A DNA stretch of 64,000 bases from Nostocales cyanobacterium LEGE 11386. Its GTDB lineage: Bacteria > Cyanobacteriota > Cyanobacteriia > Cyanobacteriales > Nostocaceae. Location: positions 1-64,000 of the forward strand of contig JADEXK010000007.1 in NCBI GenBank assembly GCA_015207155.1, in the 5' to 3' direction. This document shows positions 1 to 7,413 of this stretch, one piece after another; position 1 is the stretch's first letter, and every line of letters starts with the position of its first letter. Under the pieces are notes generated by a model. It did no database searches. It was not told where the DNA came from and saw nothing but the letters and a program-made list of their open reading frames with translations. A program made the position numbers and the translations under genes.

Positions 1-87
1 TCGAGCTGCTACTTGTCTGATTGAGGTGTTTCCTTGTTCGTAAGCTCGGACTATTTTTTCTCGAAAATCGATGGAGTAAGGTTTCAT
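1..87 (-). CDS. IS630-type transposase, N-terminal part only (cut by window edge)
   Basis: The reverse strand reads 29 codons from an ATG at 85-87 to the window edge without a stop. The peptide begins MKPYSIDFREKIVRAYE and continues to RQVAAR. This is the typical start of the helix-turn-helix DNA-binding domain of IS630/Tc1-like transposases of cyanobacteria. The catalytic DDE part would lie outside the window, so it is not possible to say whether the element is intact. The spacer 88-220 should hold the left end of the element, but no terminal repeat can be defined from one side. Confidence 0.75.
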   Translation of the reverse strand, partial: MKPYSIDFREKIVRAYEQGNTSIRQVAAR

Positions 88-220
88 TTTTAGTTTTGAT
101 GCACTGATTTTAATGTACTACACTTACTTGCACAATCTGCTGTAACTTGAAAAGACTCATAACTGATGACGATGAATACTTCAGTCGCCTAGTTTAGCAG
201 TTGATCATCAACCGTATCTT

Positions 221-718
221 TTACCAACCATAAGTCCGAAGATTATTAAAATTAATTGTATCAATACTTATTTTTTGTAGATAATTAGCTAACTTAAAAT
301 CATCTGTAAGTACTAAATATTGATTTTTGGCTAATGACACTATTCCACAGTCGGTCAGCCCATATTTAGTAAAATTATCTAGTTGAACAGCATGTACACT
401 TTCAATATAAAACTCATCTAATGTTGTCATCGCTTGAGTAAATACAGAGTAGCATTGAGAACGTTCTGGCTCACCAATCTGATTTATCAGACTATTGACT
501 TCAGTTAGCACATTAGGAGTAGTAACAATTTTTGAGAAATATGACAAGATACTAACTAACAAATCATAATCTTCAGGTAAAAACTTTTCAGTTCGATTGA
601 ATTGTGATATCCTTGGCCGATTTACAGTACCAACAAACCAAAGCACTAAAATATTTGTATCAATTAAAACTCCTTTCTGTTTATAACTTTGAAACAACGC
701 AAGAATATAATCTTTCAT
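221..718 (-). CDS. PIN-domain protein (VapC-like putative RNase)
   Basis: A 165-residue protein with a PIN-domain layout. Strand 1 carries GVLIDTNIL with Asp20 and Asn22. An acidic residue sits in LTEVNSL (Glu73). The C-terminal part holds LTDCGIVSLA (Asp123) and VLTDD (Asp139/140). These match the four acidic metal ligands of PIN nucleases such as VapC. Its start overlaps the stop of the gene at 715-1005 by four bases, so the two are translated together, upstream gene first. That layout fits a toxin preceded by its antitoxin, but the partner is not a known antitoxin fold. A role in RNA cleavage is inferred from the fold only. Confidence 0.65.
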   Translation of the reverse strand: MKDYILALFQSYKQKGVLIDTNILVLWFVGTVNRPRISQFNRTEKFLPEDYDLLVSILSYFSKIVTTPNVLTEVNSLINQIGEPERSQCYSVFTQAMTTLDEFYIESVHAVQLDNFTKYGLTDCGIVSLAKNQYLVLTDDFKLANYLQKISIDTINFNNLRTYGW

Positions 719-1005
719 ACTTCACGGATTTTCATTGATTTAACTTCTCCCGTTTCAGCATCTACAGTAAATATTTTATACTCACGCTCATATTTATTCG
801 CTACAGAAATAATATCAGGAATAAGTGTTCTTTCAGTCTTAGATACAGGGCGACTAAAACCTAATGTTACATACCAAAACTTTTTGTTATCTGATAGTTC
901 TACTTCCTCTAGCAAGATATCATTGATAGAATTACCTATCATATCTTGTATATCTTCAAAATATTTTTTAGCGGCAACAACAGCACTACGCACGTCAATT
1001 TTCAT
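715..1005 (-). CDS. Small conserved protein coupled to the PIN gene (possible antitoxin)
   Basis: A 96-residue protein of no recognised family. It begins with a helix-rich stretch (MKIDVRSAVVAAKKYFEDI). It continues with beta-type segments and ends in YKIFTVDAETGEV, which resembles the last strand and turn of PepSY-like domains. It lies upstream of, and overlaps by four bases with, the PIN gene, so co-translation is likely. Position and size suggest an antitoxin or regulator of the PIN protein. This is inference, because no DNA-binding motif is visible. Confidence 0.55.
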   Translation of the reverse strand: MKIDVRSAVVAAKKYFEDIQDMIGNSINDILLEEVELSDNKKFWYVTLGFSRPVSKTERTLIPDIISVANKYEREYKIFTVDAETGEVKSMKIREV

Positions 1006-1402
1006 ATATTTTTACCTCATGTTATATTTACTGTTATTAACATTTGCTTCACCCCAAATTTTACCGTTTTTAATGCAGAGATGCATAATAATATGCTGCA
1101 TTTGCCTTTTTTCTTCCCAGCCAAATATAAACCAAAGATACTGATCTCTTTGTTCATCAAAAGCCAAGCGTTAGCGTAGCTGATCGTAGGTATCGCTTGA
1201 TGCGAATCCTTTAATATTCAGTCAATATATTCTTGATAGAATTGTGGTATTTTTTCTAGTTTATCCATTGCATTATTGACTCACTTATGCTACTAAAGCA
1301 GGCTGTCCGCCAATCTCAGCTAAAAATATTCGAGTTTTCAGCATTTCCCAAATAATGAGAGAATAAAAAATTAACCATTACAAAACTTTAAATACACTCA
1401 TC
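1006..1402. other. Intergenic stretch with a short dispersed repeat
   Basis: Between the divergent PIN operon and psb28 there is no convincing gene. Around 1160-1195 lies a short sequence of the type 'gcgttagcgtagct', a dispersed motif also seen in altered form near 62930-62980. The last 60 bases are AT-rich and should hold the psb28 promoter; no clear -10/-35 pair can be assigned. Confidence 0.5.
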
Positions 1403-1741
1403 ATGGCAAAAATCCAGTTTTCTAGAGGTATTGACGAAGAAGTAATTCCAGAGGTGCGGCTGACGCGATCGCGCAGTGGTGACAGTGGTACGGCGACGTT
1501 TATTTTTACAAATCCGCAAATTTTAGATCAAGGCAGCACTGAAGAAGTCACCGGGATGTACCTGATTGATGAAGAAGGGGAAATAGTTACCCGCGAAGTA
1601 AAGGGTAAATTCGTCAACGGTAAACCGGAAGCGTTAGAAGCAGTTCATTTAATGAAATCTGCCGAAGAATGGGATCGCTTTATGCGCTTTATGGAGCGGT
1701 ATGCCGAACAAAACGGGTTGGGATTTAATAAAGCTGAATAA
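1403..1741 (+). CDS. psb28: Photosystem II assembly protein Psb28
   Basis: The 112-residue product matches the Psb28 family over its whole length: [20 protein letters not shown] at the start, the SGTATFIF strand, [10 protein letters not shown], and the C-terminal [20 protein letters not shown] segment. Psb28 is a cytoplasmic-side thylakoid protein that binds photosystem II assembly intermediates (CP47/RC47) and is absent from mature dimers. The length is normal. It stands alone on the plus strand and is followed 90 bases later by a molybdopterin-type gene, with a low-complexity GGGGAGTAGGG spacer between. Confidence 0.95.
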   Translation: MAKIQFSRGIDEEVIPEVRLTRSRSGDSGTATFIFTNPQILDQGSTEEVTGMYLIDEEGEIVTREVKGKFVNGKPEALEAVHLMKSAEEWDRFMRFMERYAEQNGLGFNKAE

Positions 1742-1831
1742 CTATGGAGAGGGGAGTAGGGAATTGGGAATGAAAATTTGGTTTTTTCCATCCCCCCTGA
1801 TCCCCATTATCCCTGTCACCCTCATCCCTCT

Positions 1832-2335
1832 ATGTCACTACAACCTCACCCAGACTTACCAGGAATCACCGTAACTTGTGCTGTGGTTACAGTCAGTGAT
1901 ACTCGCTCTTCCGAAACAGATAAAAGTGGTCAGCTAATTCAGCAATTGCTCGTTGGAGCTAACCATGTTGTAGGAGCTTATGTAATTATCAAAGACGAGC
2001 CAATGCAGATTCAAGCACAGATAGAACTGCTAGGTGAAACTGCAAATTTAGATGTTGTAATTTTCAATGGTGGCACAGGTATTGCACCGAGAGATACTAC
2101 CTATGATGCCATTGAGCAATTATTAGAGAAAACCTTACCCGGATTTGGGGAGTTGTTTCGATTTTTAAGTTATGCAGAAATTGGTTCACGAGCGATCGCC
2201 TCTCGCGCTGTGGCTGGTGTTTATCAAAATAAGTTAATCTTCTCGCTTCCTGGTTCCAGTAATGCTGTGCGCTTGGGGATGGAAAAGCTGATTTTGCCAG
2301 AAATCACGCACTTGGTTAGTCAGATGCGGAAATAG
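1832..2335 (+). CDS. MogA/MoaB-family molybdenum cofactor biosynthesis protein
   Basis: The product contains the MoCF-binding fold: [15 protein letters not shown] near the start, then [16 protein letters not shown] and PGFGELFR, and [21 protein letters not shown] near the end. These are signatures of MoaB/Mog proteins, which adenylate molybdopterin before molybdenum insertion. I chose the ATG at 1832 ([11 protein letters not shown]). The longer frame from a TTG at 1778 only adds proline/histidine-rich residues encoded by the repetitive spacer. Sequence alone does not separate Mog from MoaB. Confidence 0.88.
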   Translation: MSLQPHPDLPGITVTCAVVTVSDTRSSETDKSGQLIQQLLVGANHVVGAYVIIKDEPMQIQAQIELLGETANLDVVIFNGGTGIAPRDTTYDAIEQLLEKTLPGFGELFRFLSYAEIGSRAIASRAVAGVYQNKLIFSLPGSSNAVRLGMEKLILPEITHLVSQMRK

Positions 2336-2481
2336 AGGTGAGAAAAAAGTTTAGCAAGGTTTCTTCAGGGAAACGCTCAACTGACTCTTGACTATTCACT
2401 CTTTGACTAGTGACTATTGGAGGAAGATGCTTGATTGAAAGCATCTATATATTTTGATTTTTCACTTTTGATATTGTGACT

Positions 2482-3021
2482 ATGACTTGGAACAAGCTCT
2501 TACAGCCAGACCTAATTTTAGCAGGTTCAGTATTAAATCTGACACCCGAAATTATCCAACAATATGAGCTAAAGGGGCTGGTGCTAGATGTAGATGAAAC
2601 CTTAGTTCCGATTACAGTGGGGGTAGCTTCACCGGAACTACAACAGTGGGTAGAGCAAATCCGTACCTATGCAGAGTTGTGTTTGGTAAGTAATAACCTC
2701 AGTGAAGCGCGAATTGGTGGTATCGCCCGCTCTCTTGATTTGCCCTACTACCTGGGTGCAGCCAAGCCCTCACGACGCAAAATCAGAGCCGCACTCACAG
2801 CAATGAATCTACCCGTTCAGCGAGTGGGGATGGTAGGCGATCGCTTGTTTACGGATGTCATCGCGGGTAATCGCCTGGGAATGTTCACTATTTTAGTAGA
2901 ACCTATTGTCCATCCCGATGCTATCCTCCGCTCTCATCCGATCCGCAATTTTGAAGTTTGGTTCTCGGAAATCTTGGGAGCCTCCATCACTCCCAAACAA
3001 ACTAAGATTCGTAAAAGTTAA
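2482..3021 (+). CDS. YqeG-family HAD IIIA-type phosphatase
   Basis: A HAD-superfamily hydrolase of about 179 residues. Motif I is LVLDVDETLVP with the catalytic Asp pair; motif II is CLVSNN; a Lys follows in GAAKPSRRK; and motif III/IV is GMVGDRLFTDVIAGNRLGM. This order and size fit the YqeG family, phosphatases related to phosphatidylglycerophosphate phosphatase in plastids and cyanobacteria. The substrate here is not proven. ATG 2482 (MTWNKLLQPDLIL) is preferred over a GTG two codons upstream. It precedes proB on the same strand, with a hairpin between. Confidence 0.85.
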   Translation: MTWNKLLQPDLILAGSVLNLTPEIIQQYELKGLVLDVDETLVPITVGVASPELQQWVEQIRTYAELCLVSNNLSEARIGGIARSLDLPYYLGAAKPSRRKIRAALTAMNLPVQRVGMVGDRLFTDVIAGNRLGMFTILVEPIVHPDAILRSHPIRNFEVWFSEILGASITPKQTKIRKS

Positions 3022-3156
3022 CAAATCGTCAGGAAAGTAAATCTAAAGAAATAATTAAGGAATTGCCCCAGGATACAAAAATCGGGGATCATAAGTATTA
3101 ATAACATGGGGTCAGCCAAATAAAGACCCTAGCGTATAACAAATACATATAAACCC

Positions 3157-3206
3157 GTAAAGCGTCAGAACTCATATATAGAGTGCCTGGCGCTTTACAA
3201 TTTTTT
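3157..3206 (+). terminator. Hairpin with T-run just upstream of proB (terminator or attenuator)
   Basis: Arms 3157-3168 (gtaaagcgtcag) and 3187-3198 (ctggcgctttac) pair over 12 positions, one being G:U. An 18-base loop separates them, and AA plus six T follow. This is a factor-independent terminator shape. It ends only 15 bases before the proB start codon, so it could terminate a short leader RNA or control proB rather than simply end the yqeG transcript. Confidence 0.65.
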
Positions 3207-3220
3207 ACTAAAAATGACCA

Positions 3221-4330
3221 ATGACCAAAACGATTGTCGTCAAAATTGGCACATCTAGCCTCACAAAACCAGAAACCGGACAATTAGCACTTTCCACCAT
3301 CGCCACCTTGGCAGAAACACTCTCCTACTTAAGGCGGCAAGGCCATCGAGTGATTTTGGTTTCCTCTGGTGCTGTGGGGGTGGGTTGTGCGCGTTTGGGC
3401 TTAACCGAACGACCAAAGGCGATCGCTCTCAAACAGGCAGTAGCAGCAGTCGGGCAAGGACGGTTAATGCGAGTGTATGATGATTTATTTACTACCTTGC
3501 AACAGCCCATAGCGCAAGTGTTACTGACTCGCAGCGATTTGGTACAGCGCAGCCGCTATCTTAACGCCTACAACACTTTTCGGGAACTGCTGGGACTGGG
3601 AGTGATTCCGGTGGTGAATGAGAATGATACGGTAGCAGTGGACGAACTGAAATTTGGCGATAATGACACCCTTTCAGCATTAGTTGCCAGCTTAGTAGAA
3701 GCAGATTGGCTATTTTTGCTCACCGATGTAGATCGGCTGTACTCAGCTGATCCGCGTTCTGTTCCTGATGCTCGTCCCATATCTTTGGTGAGTAACATCA
3801 AAGAATTAACACAATTGCAGGTGCAAACAGGCTCTCAAGGCTCTCAATGGGGTACTGGTGGCATGGTAACCAAAATTTCGGCTGCAAGAATTGCCATTGC
3901 TGCCGGAGTGCGGACTGTAATTACTGAAGGGCGCTTTCCTCAGAATATCGAAAAAATTTTACAAGGGGAACCCCTGGGTACTCACTTTCAACCACAGCCT
4001 GAACCAACTTCTGCTCGTAAACGTTGGATAGCTTACGGTTTAGTGCCTGCGGGGAAATTATATTTAGATCCCGGAGCGATCGCCGCGATCGCCCAGGCAG
4101 GAAAATCGTTATTAGCAGCTGGCATTAAGGTAGTAGAAGGGGAATTTGACACTCAAGACGCAGTGCAATTGTGTGACACCAGTGGTAACGAAATTGGCAG
4201 AGGACTGGTTAACTACAACAGCGATGAACTGCAAAAAATTCGTGGTTGTCATTCCCGGGAAATAGCGACAATTTTGGGTTATGTCGGTGCAGATACCGTA
4301 ATTCACAGAGATAACTTGGTTTTGACTTAG
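3221..4330 (+). CDS. proB: Glutamate 5-kinase
   Basis: The 369-residue product phosphorylates L-glutamate to gamma-glutamyl phosphate, the first step of proline synthesis, in the cytoplasm. The amino-acid kinase domain has [13 protein letters not shown] at the start, [30 protein letters not shown] and [13 protein letters not shown]. The last ~95 residues (from about GKLYLDPGA to [11 protein letters not shown]) form the PUA domain found in bacterial GK. Length is standard. A T-run hairpin sits directly before the start, so its expression may be controlled in the leader. Confidence 0.96.
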   Translation: MTKTIVVKIGTSSLTKPETGQLALSTIATLAETLSYLRRQGHRVILVSSGAVGVGCARLGLTERPKAIALKQAVAAVGQGRLMRVYDDLFTTLQQPIAQVLLTRSDLVQRSRYLNAYNTFRELLGLGVIPVVNENDTVAVDELKFGDNDTLSALVASLVEADWLFLLTDVDRLYSADPRSVPDARPISLVSNIKELTQLQVQTGSQGSQWGTGGMVTKISAARIAIAAGVRTVITEGRFPQNIEKILQGEPLGTHFQPQPEPTSARKRWIAYGLVPAGKLYLDPGAIAAIAQAGKSLLAAGIKVVEGEFDTQDAVQLCDTSGNEIGRGLVNYNSDELQKIRGCHSREIATILGYVGADTVIHRDNLVLT

Positions 4331-4442
4331 AAGTGATCGCATTTCTATCAACTTCAGGTAAAACCTTCACATATCGGGATGCTATGATGACAGAGGATAT
4401 GCAATAACATTTCCCTAAATTCACAAGCGTGAATAAATAACT

Positions 4443-4527
4443 GGAGAGGTGGCAGAGTGGTTGAATGCGACGCACTCGAAATGCGTTTTGGGGCAACTCA
4501 ACGGGGGTTCGAATCCCCCCCTCTCCG
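4443..4527 (+). tRNA. tRNA-Ser (anticodon CGA)
   Basis: An 85-base class II tRNA. The acceptor stem GGAGAGG pairs with CCTCTCC, followed by discriminator G. The anticodon stem acgca/tgcgt encloses the loop CTCGAAA, giving anticodon CGA (codon UCG). A long variable arm follows, and the T arm is cgggggTTCGAATcccccc. CCA is not encoded. The class II form confirms serine. Confidence 0.96.
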
Positions 4528-4539
4528 TTTACCAGTTTG

Positions 4540-4582
4540 TAGTAGGGACTTTAGTCCCGTCTGTAGGGACTAAAGTCCTAAC
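4540..4582. repeat. Dispersed palindromic repeat (ggactttagtcc type)
   Basis: Two palindromic units, agggactttagtccc and gggactaaagtccta, lie just after tRNA-Ser. The same core recurs at 21046-21070, 56403-56513 and 58556-58664. It may serve as a transcript end for the tRNA, but no T-run follows. Confidence 0.65.
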
Positions 4583-4591
4583 TAATTAACT

Positions 4592-4969
4592 CTACATTGC
4601 CAGTAAGCTAATTACCTCTTCTAAGTGGTTTTTAGCCTTGTAAATAGCTATCAGTTTCTCTTGGTTATACCTATCCGGAATACTCATCCTCCTACCCTCA
4701 AAAGAAATTCTTAGCAGCGCCGACTGCTCAGGTGTGGGATTACCCATCTCATCTAATGCAGTATTTATTTCCTGGAGACTACCGAATAAGGGTGACTTCA
4801 ACCCTTCACCCTTCTCTACCTGATGTACTGCCAATACGGGGAATGCCATGAGGGTAGTGATGTAACTTGTTTTATATCCTGGGTTCCCATTGGCTCGTAA
4901 ACCGTAGCGATTGCAGAGAATTTTTAACTGCGGAACGGTCAACAGTTCTAACTCAGTACGAGTGAACAT
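4592..4969 (-). CDS. Hypothetical protein with SAP-like N-terminus
   Basis: A protein of 125 residues from the ATG at 4969 (MFTRTELELLTVPQLKILC). The first 40 residues, with LTVPQLKILCNRYGLRANG followed by KTSYITTLM, resemble a SAP motif (a helix-extended-helix DNA-binding element). The rest (EGRRMSIPDRYNQEKLIAIY) matches nothing I recognise. A TTG eight codons upstream is a less likely start. It is divergent from a small ribbon-helix-helix-like gene and close to tRNA-Ser, a common integration spot; a plasmid or island origin is possible. Confidence 0.5.
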   Translation of the reverse strand: MFTRTELELLTVPQLKILCNRYGLRANGNPGYKTSYITTLMAFPVLAVHQVEKGEGLKSPLFGSLQEINTALDEMGNPTPEQSALLRISFEGRRMSIPDRYNQEKLIAIYKAKNHLEEVISLLAM

Positions 4970-4999
4970 AGAATAGTAATGCCTCTTTCTCAAAGTGGT

Positions 5000-5041
5000 A
5001 TCGGTGGTGTACCAGTTTCCTAGACAAAGAACACCACCGAT
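5000..5041. repeat. Perfect 11-bp inverted repeat between divergent genes
   Basis: Arms 5000-5010 (atcggtggtgt) and 5031-5041 (acaccaccgat) are exact reverse complements with a 20-base spacer. The repeat lies between the SAP-like gene and the ribbon-helix-helix-like gene. It could be an operator for the small regulator or a transcript hairpin. Confidence 0.6.
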
Positions 5042-5099
5042 TTAAGACTATAAGCCGATGGTTTCATCGGGTTTAAGCTATATTCATGTTTCTACACAA

Positions 5100-5282
5100 A
5101 TGTCTAACCGCAAGGGTAAGCCTGAAAATTTTGGAAATCAACCGAGCAAAGAACTATCAGACCAATTAAGTTTCCGTGTGACAAAGGAAATGAAAGAAGA
5201 GGTCAAGTCAAAAGATGACCCTCCAGAGTTCTGTAGACGTGCTATCCAGGAAGCATTAGACAAGGATAAAAAAGCTCCCTAG
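5100..5282 (+). CDS. Small ribbon-helix-helix-like protein
   Basis: A 60-residue protein starting at ATG 5100 (MSNRKGKPENFGNQPS). The core QLSFRVTKEMKEEVKSK followed by PEFCRRAIQEALDK reads as a beta strand and two helices, the layout of MetJ/Arc-type ribbon-helix-helix DNA-binding proteins. It may repress its own divergent promoter through the inverted repeat at 5000-5041. A longer frame from 5058 adds 14 residues without support. Function is inferred. Confidence 0.5.
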   Translation: MSNRKGKPENFGNQPSKELSDQLSFRVTKEMKEEVKSKDDPPEFCRRAIQEALDKDKKAP

Positions 5283-5564
5283 TAGCCATCATGAACTGTG
5301 TACACCAGCACCAATGGAAAAGAAGCTAGGAACTAAAGACGAGTATAAATTAGGACTAGCCCTTTCAAGGTGTAATGTATTCTTCTTGGTGTCTTGGTGT
5401 CTTAGTGGTAAAAAAATAACTTTTGAACCACAAAGGCTCAAAGTCACAAAGGTGGAAAGCCTAAAATTTTGTCCAATTTTAGGTAATTTTTACCCACTTT
5501 GAATACAAAAACTAAAAATACGTTTTAGTTGATTAATTGTGTAGCCTGAACGGCAATATTCAAG

Positions 5565-7106
5565 TTAATTATTTGGCTTCATCTCCAAAGTTGGGACGAT
5601 CACTGGTGGAGGATCTGACCTTTTTGATTCCACCGGTGGTGGTGCTGTTGGTATAATTACAGGATTTGATGGTCTTGCCGATGGGGGTGAGATAGAATCT
5701 TTTCTTGAAGCAGGTACAGTATTTTCTGATGAAGCATCACGAGATGAACGGATGGCTCTTAGCCTCTCTACTAACGACGGTGTGGGAGCGACGCTAGGTT
5801 TGACTGAAGATTGGTCAGGGTTGGTTGGCGTTGATTTTTCAGTTGAACTGCTGCTACTAGTGGTCTTTGGAGATTCATCTTGAGCAACAGGAAGGTTGCG
5901 TTGGCGTCGCCTGGGAGTTGAGACTGGTGCAGAATTACTTGGGGAAGAAGTTCGAGAATTTTGTGTGGTACTATTCTCCTCTTCCTGAGACGAAGAAGGA
6001 GAATCAACGGTAGGTTTTTGATTAGTCGGCTCTACTATCCGCCTTTCAAATAGCGGTGGTGAGGATGACTGTGGTTCAGAAGAAGAAAATAGGCTAGTCA
6101 CACCAAAACCTGCTGTAGCAGCAACAACGGCTACACCTATTCCTATATATACTTGAGCAGATCTGTGTTTGTGAGACTTTGATGGCTGCTTAATCCGACT
6201 GAGGATGGTTTCTTGCGGAAATTTTTCTCGTTGCTGCTTCAGAGATAAATTAATTGTCGGTACTGCTTGCGTGGGAACTACTTGAGGTGTATTTATCACA
6301 TTTCCTGGCAGTAGTTGTAACCACTCGGCAACTGTCGCCGGACGAAAACGAGATTCTACAGCCATACCACGCATTACCGCTTGATTGACGGCTGCACTCA
6401 GATGGGGTTGCAGTTCGCGGGGAGAAGGCATTTTTTCGCGATCGCGCAATAATGCAGGTAAGGGAACTTGTGCTGTTAATAAAGCATACAAAGTTGCGGC
6501 TAAACCATAAACATCTGTAGCGGGTGTGCGCGGTGCTTGGGTTAAGTATTGTTCAATAGGAGAATAGCCCTCAGAGACCATTCCTGTCTGAGTTTGCCTG
6601 ACACCATTATTAAATTCGCGGGCAATGCCAAAATCAATGAGTACTACCTCCTGAGTTCCATGACGGAGGATAATATTATCTGGTTTGACATCCCGGTGCA
6701 GTAAACCATTGTTGTGTATTACCTGTAATGCTGCCCCAATTTGACGGATGTAATGAATTGCTATGGCTTCTGGTAAGGGTATCGCTGGCAGTACAAATGC
6801 ATTTCCCAAGGTTTCCCCAGGAATGTATTCCATCACCATGTAAGGTAGCCCATCTTCGACAAAGAAGTCACTGACCCGGACAATATTGGGATGAATACAC
6901 GTAGCTAATCTTCTGGCTTCATCTTGGAATTGGCGCTCGAACTTAGCAAAATCAGGATGTTGTCGCAGTCGTTCATTAATGGTTTTCATCACTACTTCCT
7001 GACCTAGGTAGTGATGGGTAGCCTTAAACGTAATGCCAAAGCCACCGCGCCCTATTTCTTGGATCAGGGTATATTTGCCACCCTGCAAAATTGTGCCTGC
7101 TAACAT
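5565..7106 (-). CDS. Serine/threonine protein kinase, membrane-anchored with Ser/Pro-rich tail
   Basis: A Hanks-type kinase of 513 residues. The glycine loop is [12 protein letters not shown] (residues 18-29), the Lys is in VVMK (41), the catalytic loop is HRDVKPDN (Asp139), then IDFG (Asp158), and SPIEQY marks the activation segment end. Around residue 315-340 a hydrophobic helix ([17 protein letters not shown]) predicts one membrane span. It is followed by a long low-complexity Ser/Thr/Pro region to the end. The start at 7106 is chosen because the longer frame to 7214 reads through an ACTCAGC-type heptamer repeat (peptide STQHSALL). Substrates are unknown. Confidence 0.92.
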   Translation of the reverse strand: MLAGTILQGGKYTLIQEIGRGGFGITFKATHHYLGQEVVMKTINERLRQHPDFAKFERQFQDEARRLATCIHPNIVRVSDFFVEDGLPYMVMEYIPGETLGNAFVLPAIPLPEAIAIHYIRQIGAALQVIHNNGLLHRDVKPDNIILRHGTQEVVLIDFGIAREFNNGVRQTQTGMVSEGYSPIEQYLTQAPRTPATDVYGLAATLYALLTAQVPLPALLRDREKMPSPRELQPHLSAAVNQAVMRGMAVESRFRPATVAEWLQLLPGNVINTPQVVPTQAVPTINLSLKQQREKFPQETILSRIKQPSKSHKHRSAQVYIGIGVAVVAATAGFGVTSLFSSSEPQSSSPPLFERRIVEPTNQKPTVDSPSSSQEEENSTTQNSRTSSPSNSAPVSTPRRRQRNLPVAQDESPKTTSSSSSTEKSTPTNPDQSSVKPSVAPTPSLVERLRAIRSSRDASSENTVPASRKDSISPPSARPSNPVIIPTAPPPVESKRSDPPPVIVPTLEMKPNN

Positions 7107-7413
7107 AAGAAGTGCTGAGTGCTGAGTGCTGAGTAAGCAGATGTTACTGTTTGTTGAGTCTTCAGGCAATTCTAAACCACAAATTTTTGCCATATCTTCA
7201 TAGCATTTCCTCATCTGCTGAGTTACTTAGTCAGAAGCAATTCAGGAATTGCCCCGACAATGGTCTGTACCTCACTCAACTGGGAATCGCTACATACAGA
7301 ATTGATTTATGTTTGAGAACCCCGAAGTGAAAAAACCTCACGATTATCCTAACAGCTTTGTCTTATTCATCATACAGTAGGGGAAAATAGCACTTCGCCC
7401 CTACCGCGACTGA
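7107..7413. other. Intergenic stretch with heptamer repeat and weak hairpin
   Basis: About 7109-7134 is a short run of the heptamer repeat (gtgctga units) placed directly upstream of the kinase start. At 7377-7383 and 7398-7404 the arms gtagggg/cccctac form a 7-bp hairpin just past the Omp85 stop. No T-run follows on the minus strand, so it is only a weak terminator candidate. Confidence 0.45.

Noticed and set aside
689..1179. Plus-strand frames opposite the PIN pair
   Set aside because: Antisense to two better-supported genes, with unlikely protein composition (long Ile/Leu/Ser runs).
3098..3283. Minus-strand 61-codon frame over the proB leader
   Set aside because: It lies over the hairpin and the proB start, with no family match.
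5314..5502. 62-codon plus-strand frame after the small regulator
   Set aside because: Much of it is translated from a 'cttggtgtcttggtg'-type spacer repeat; no recognisable protein.
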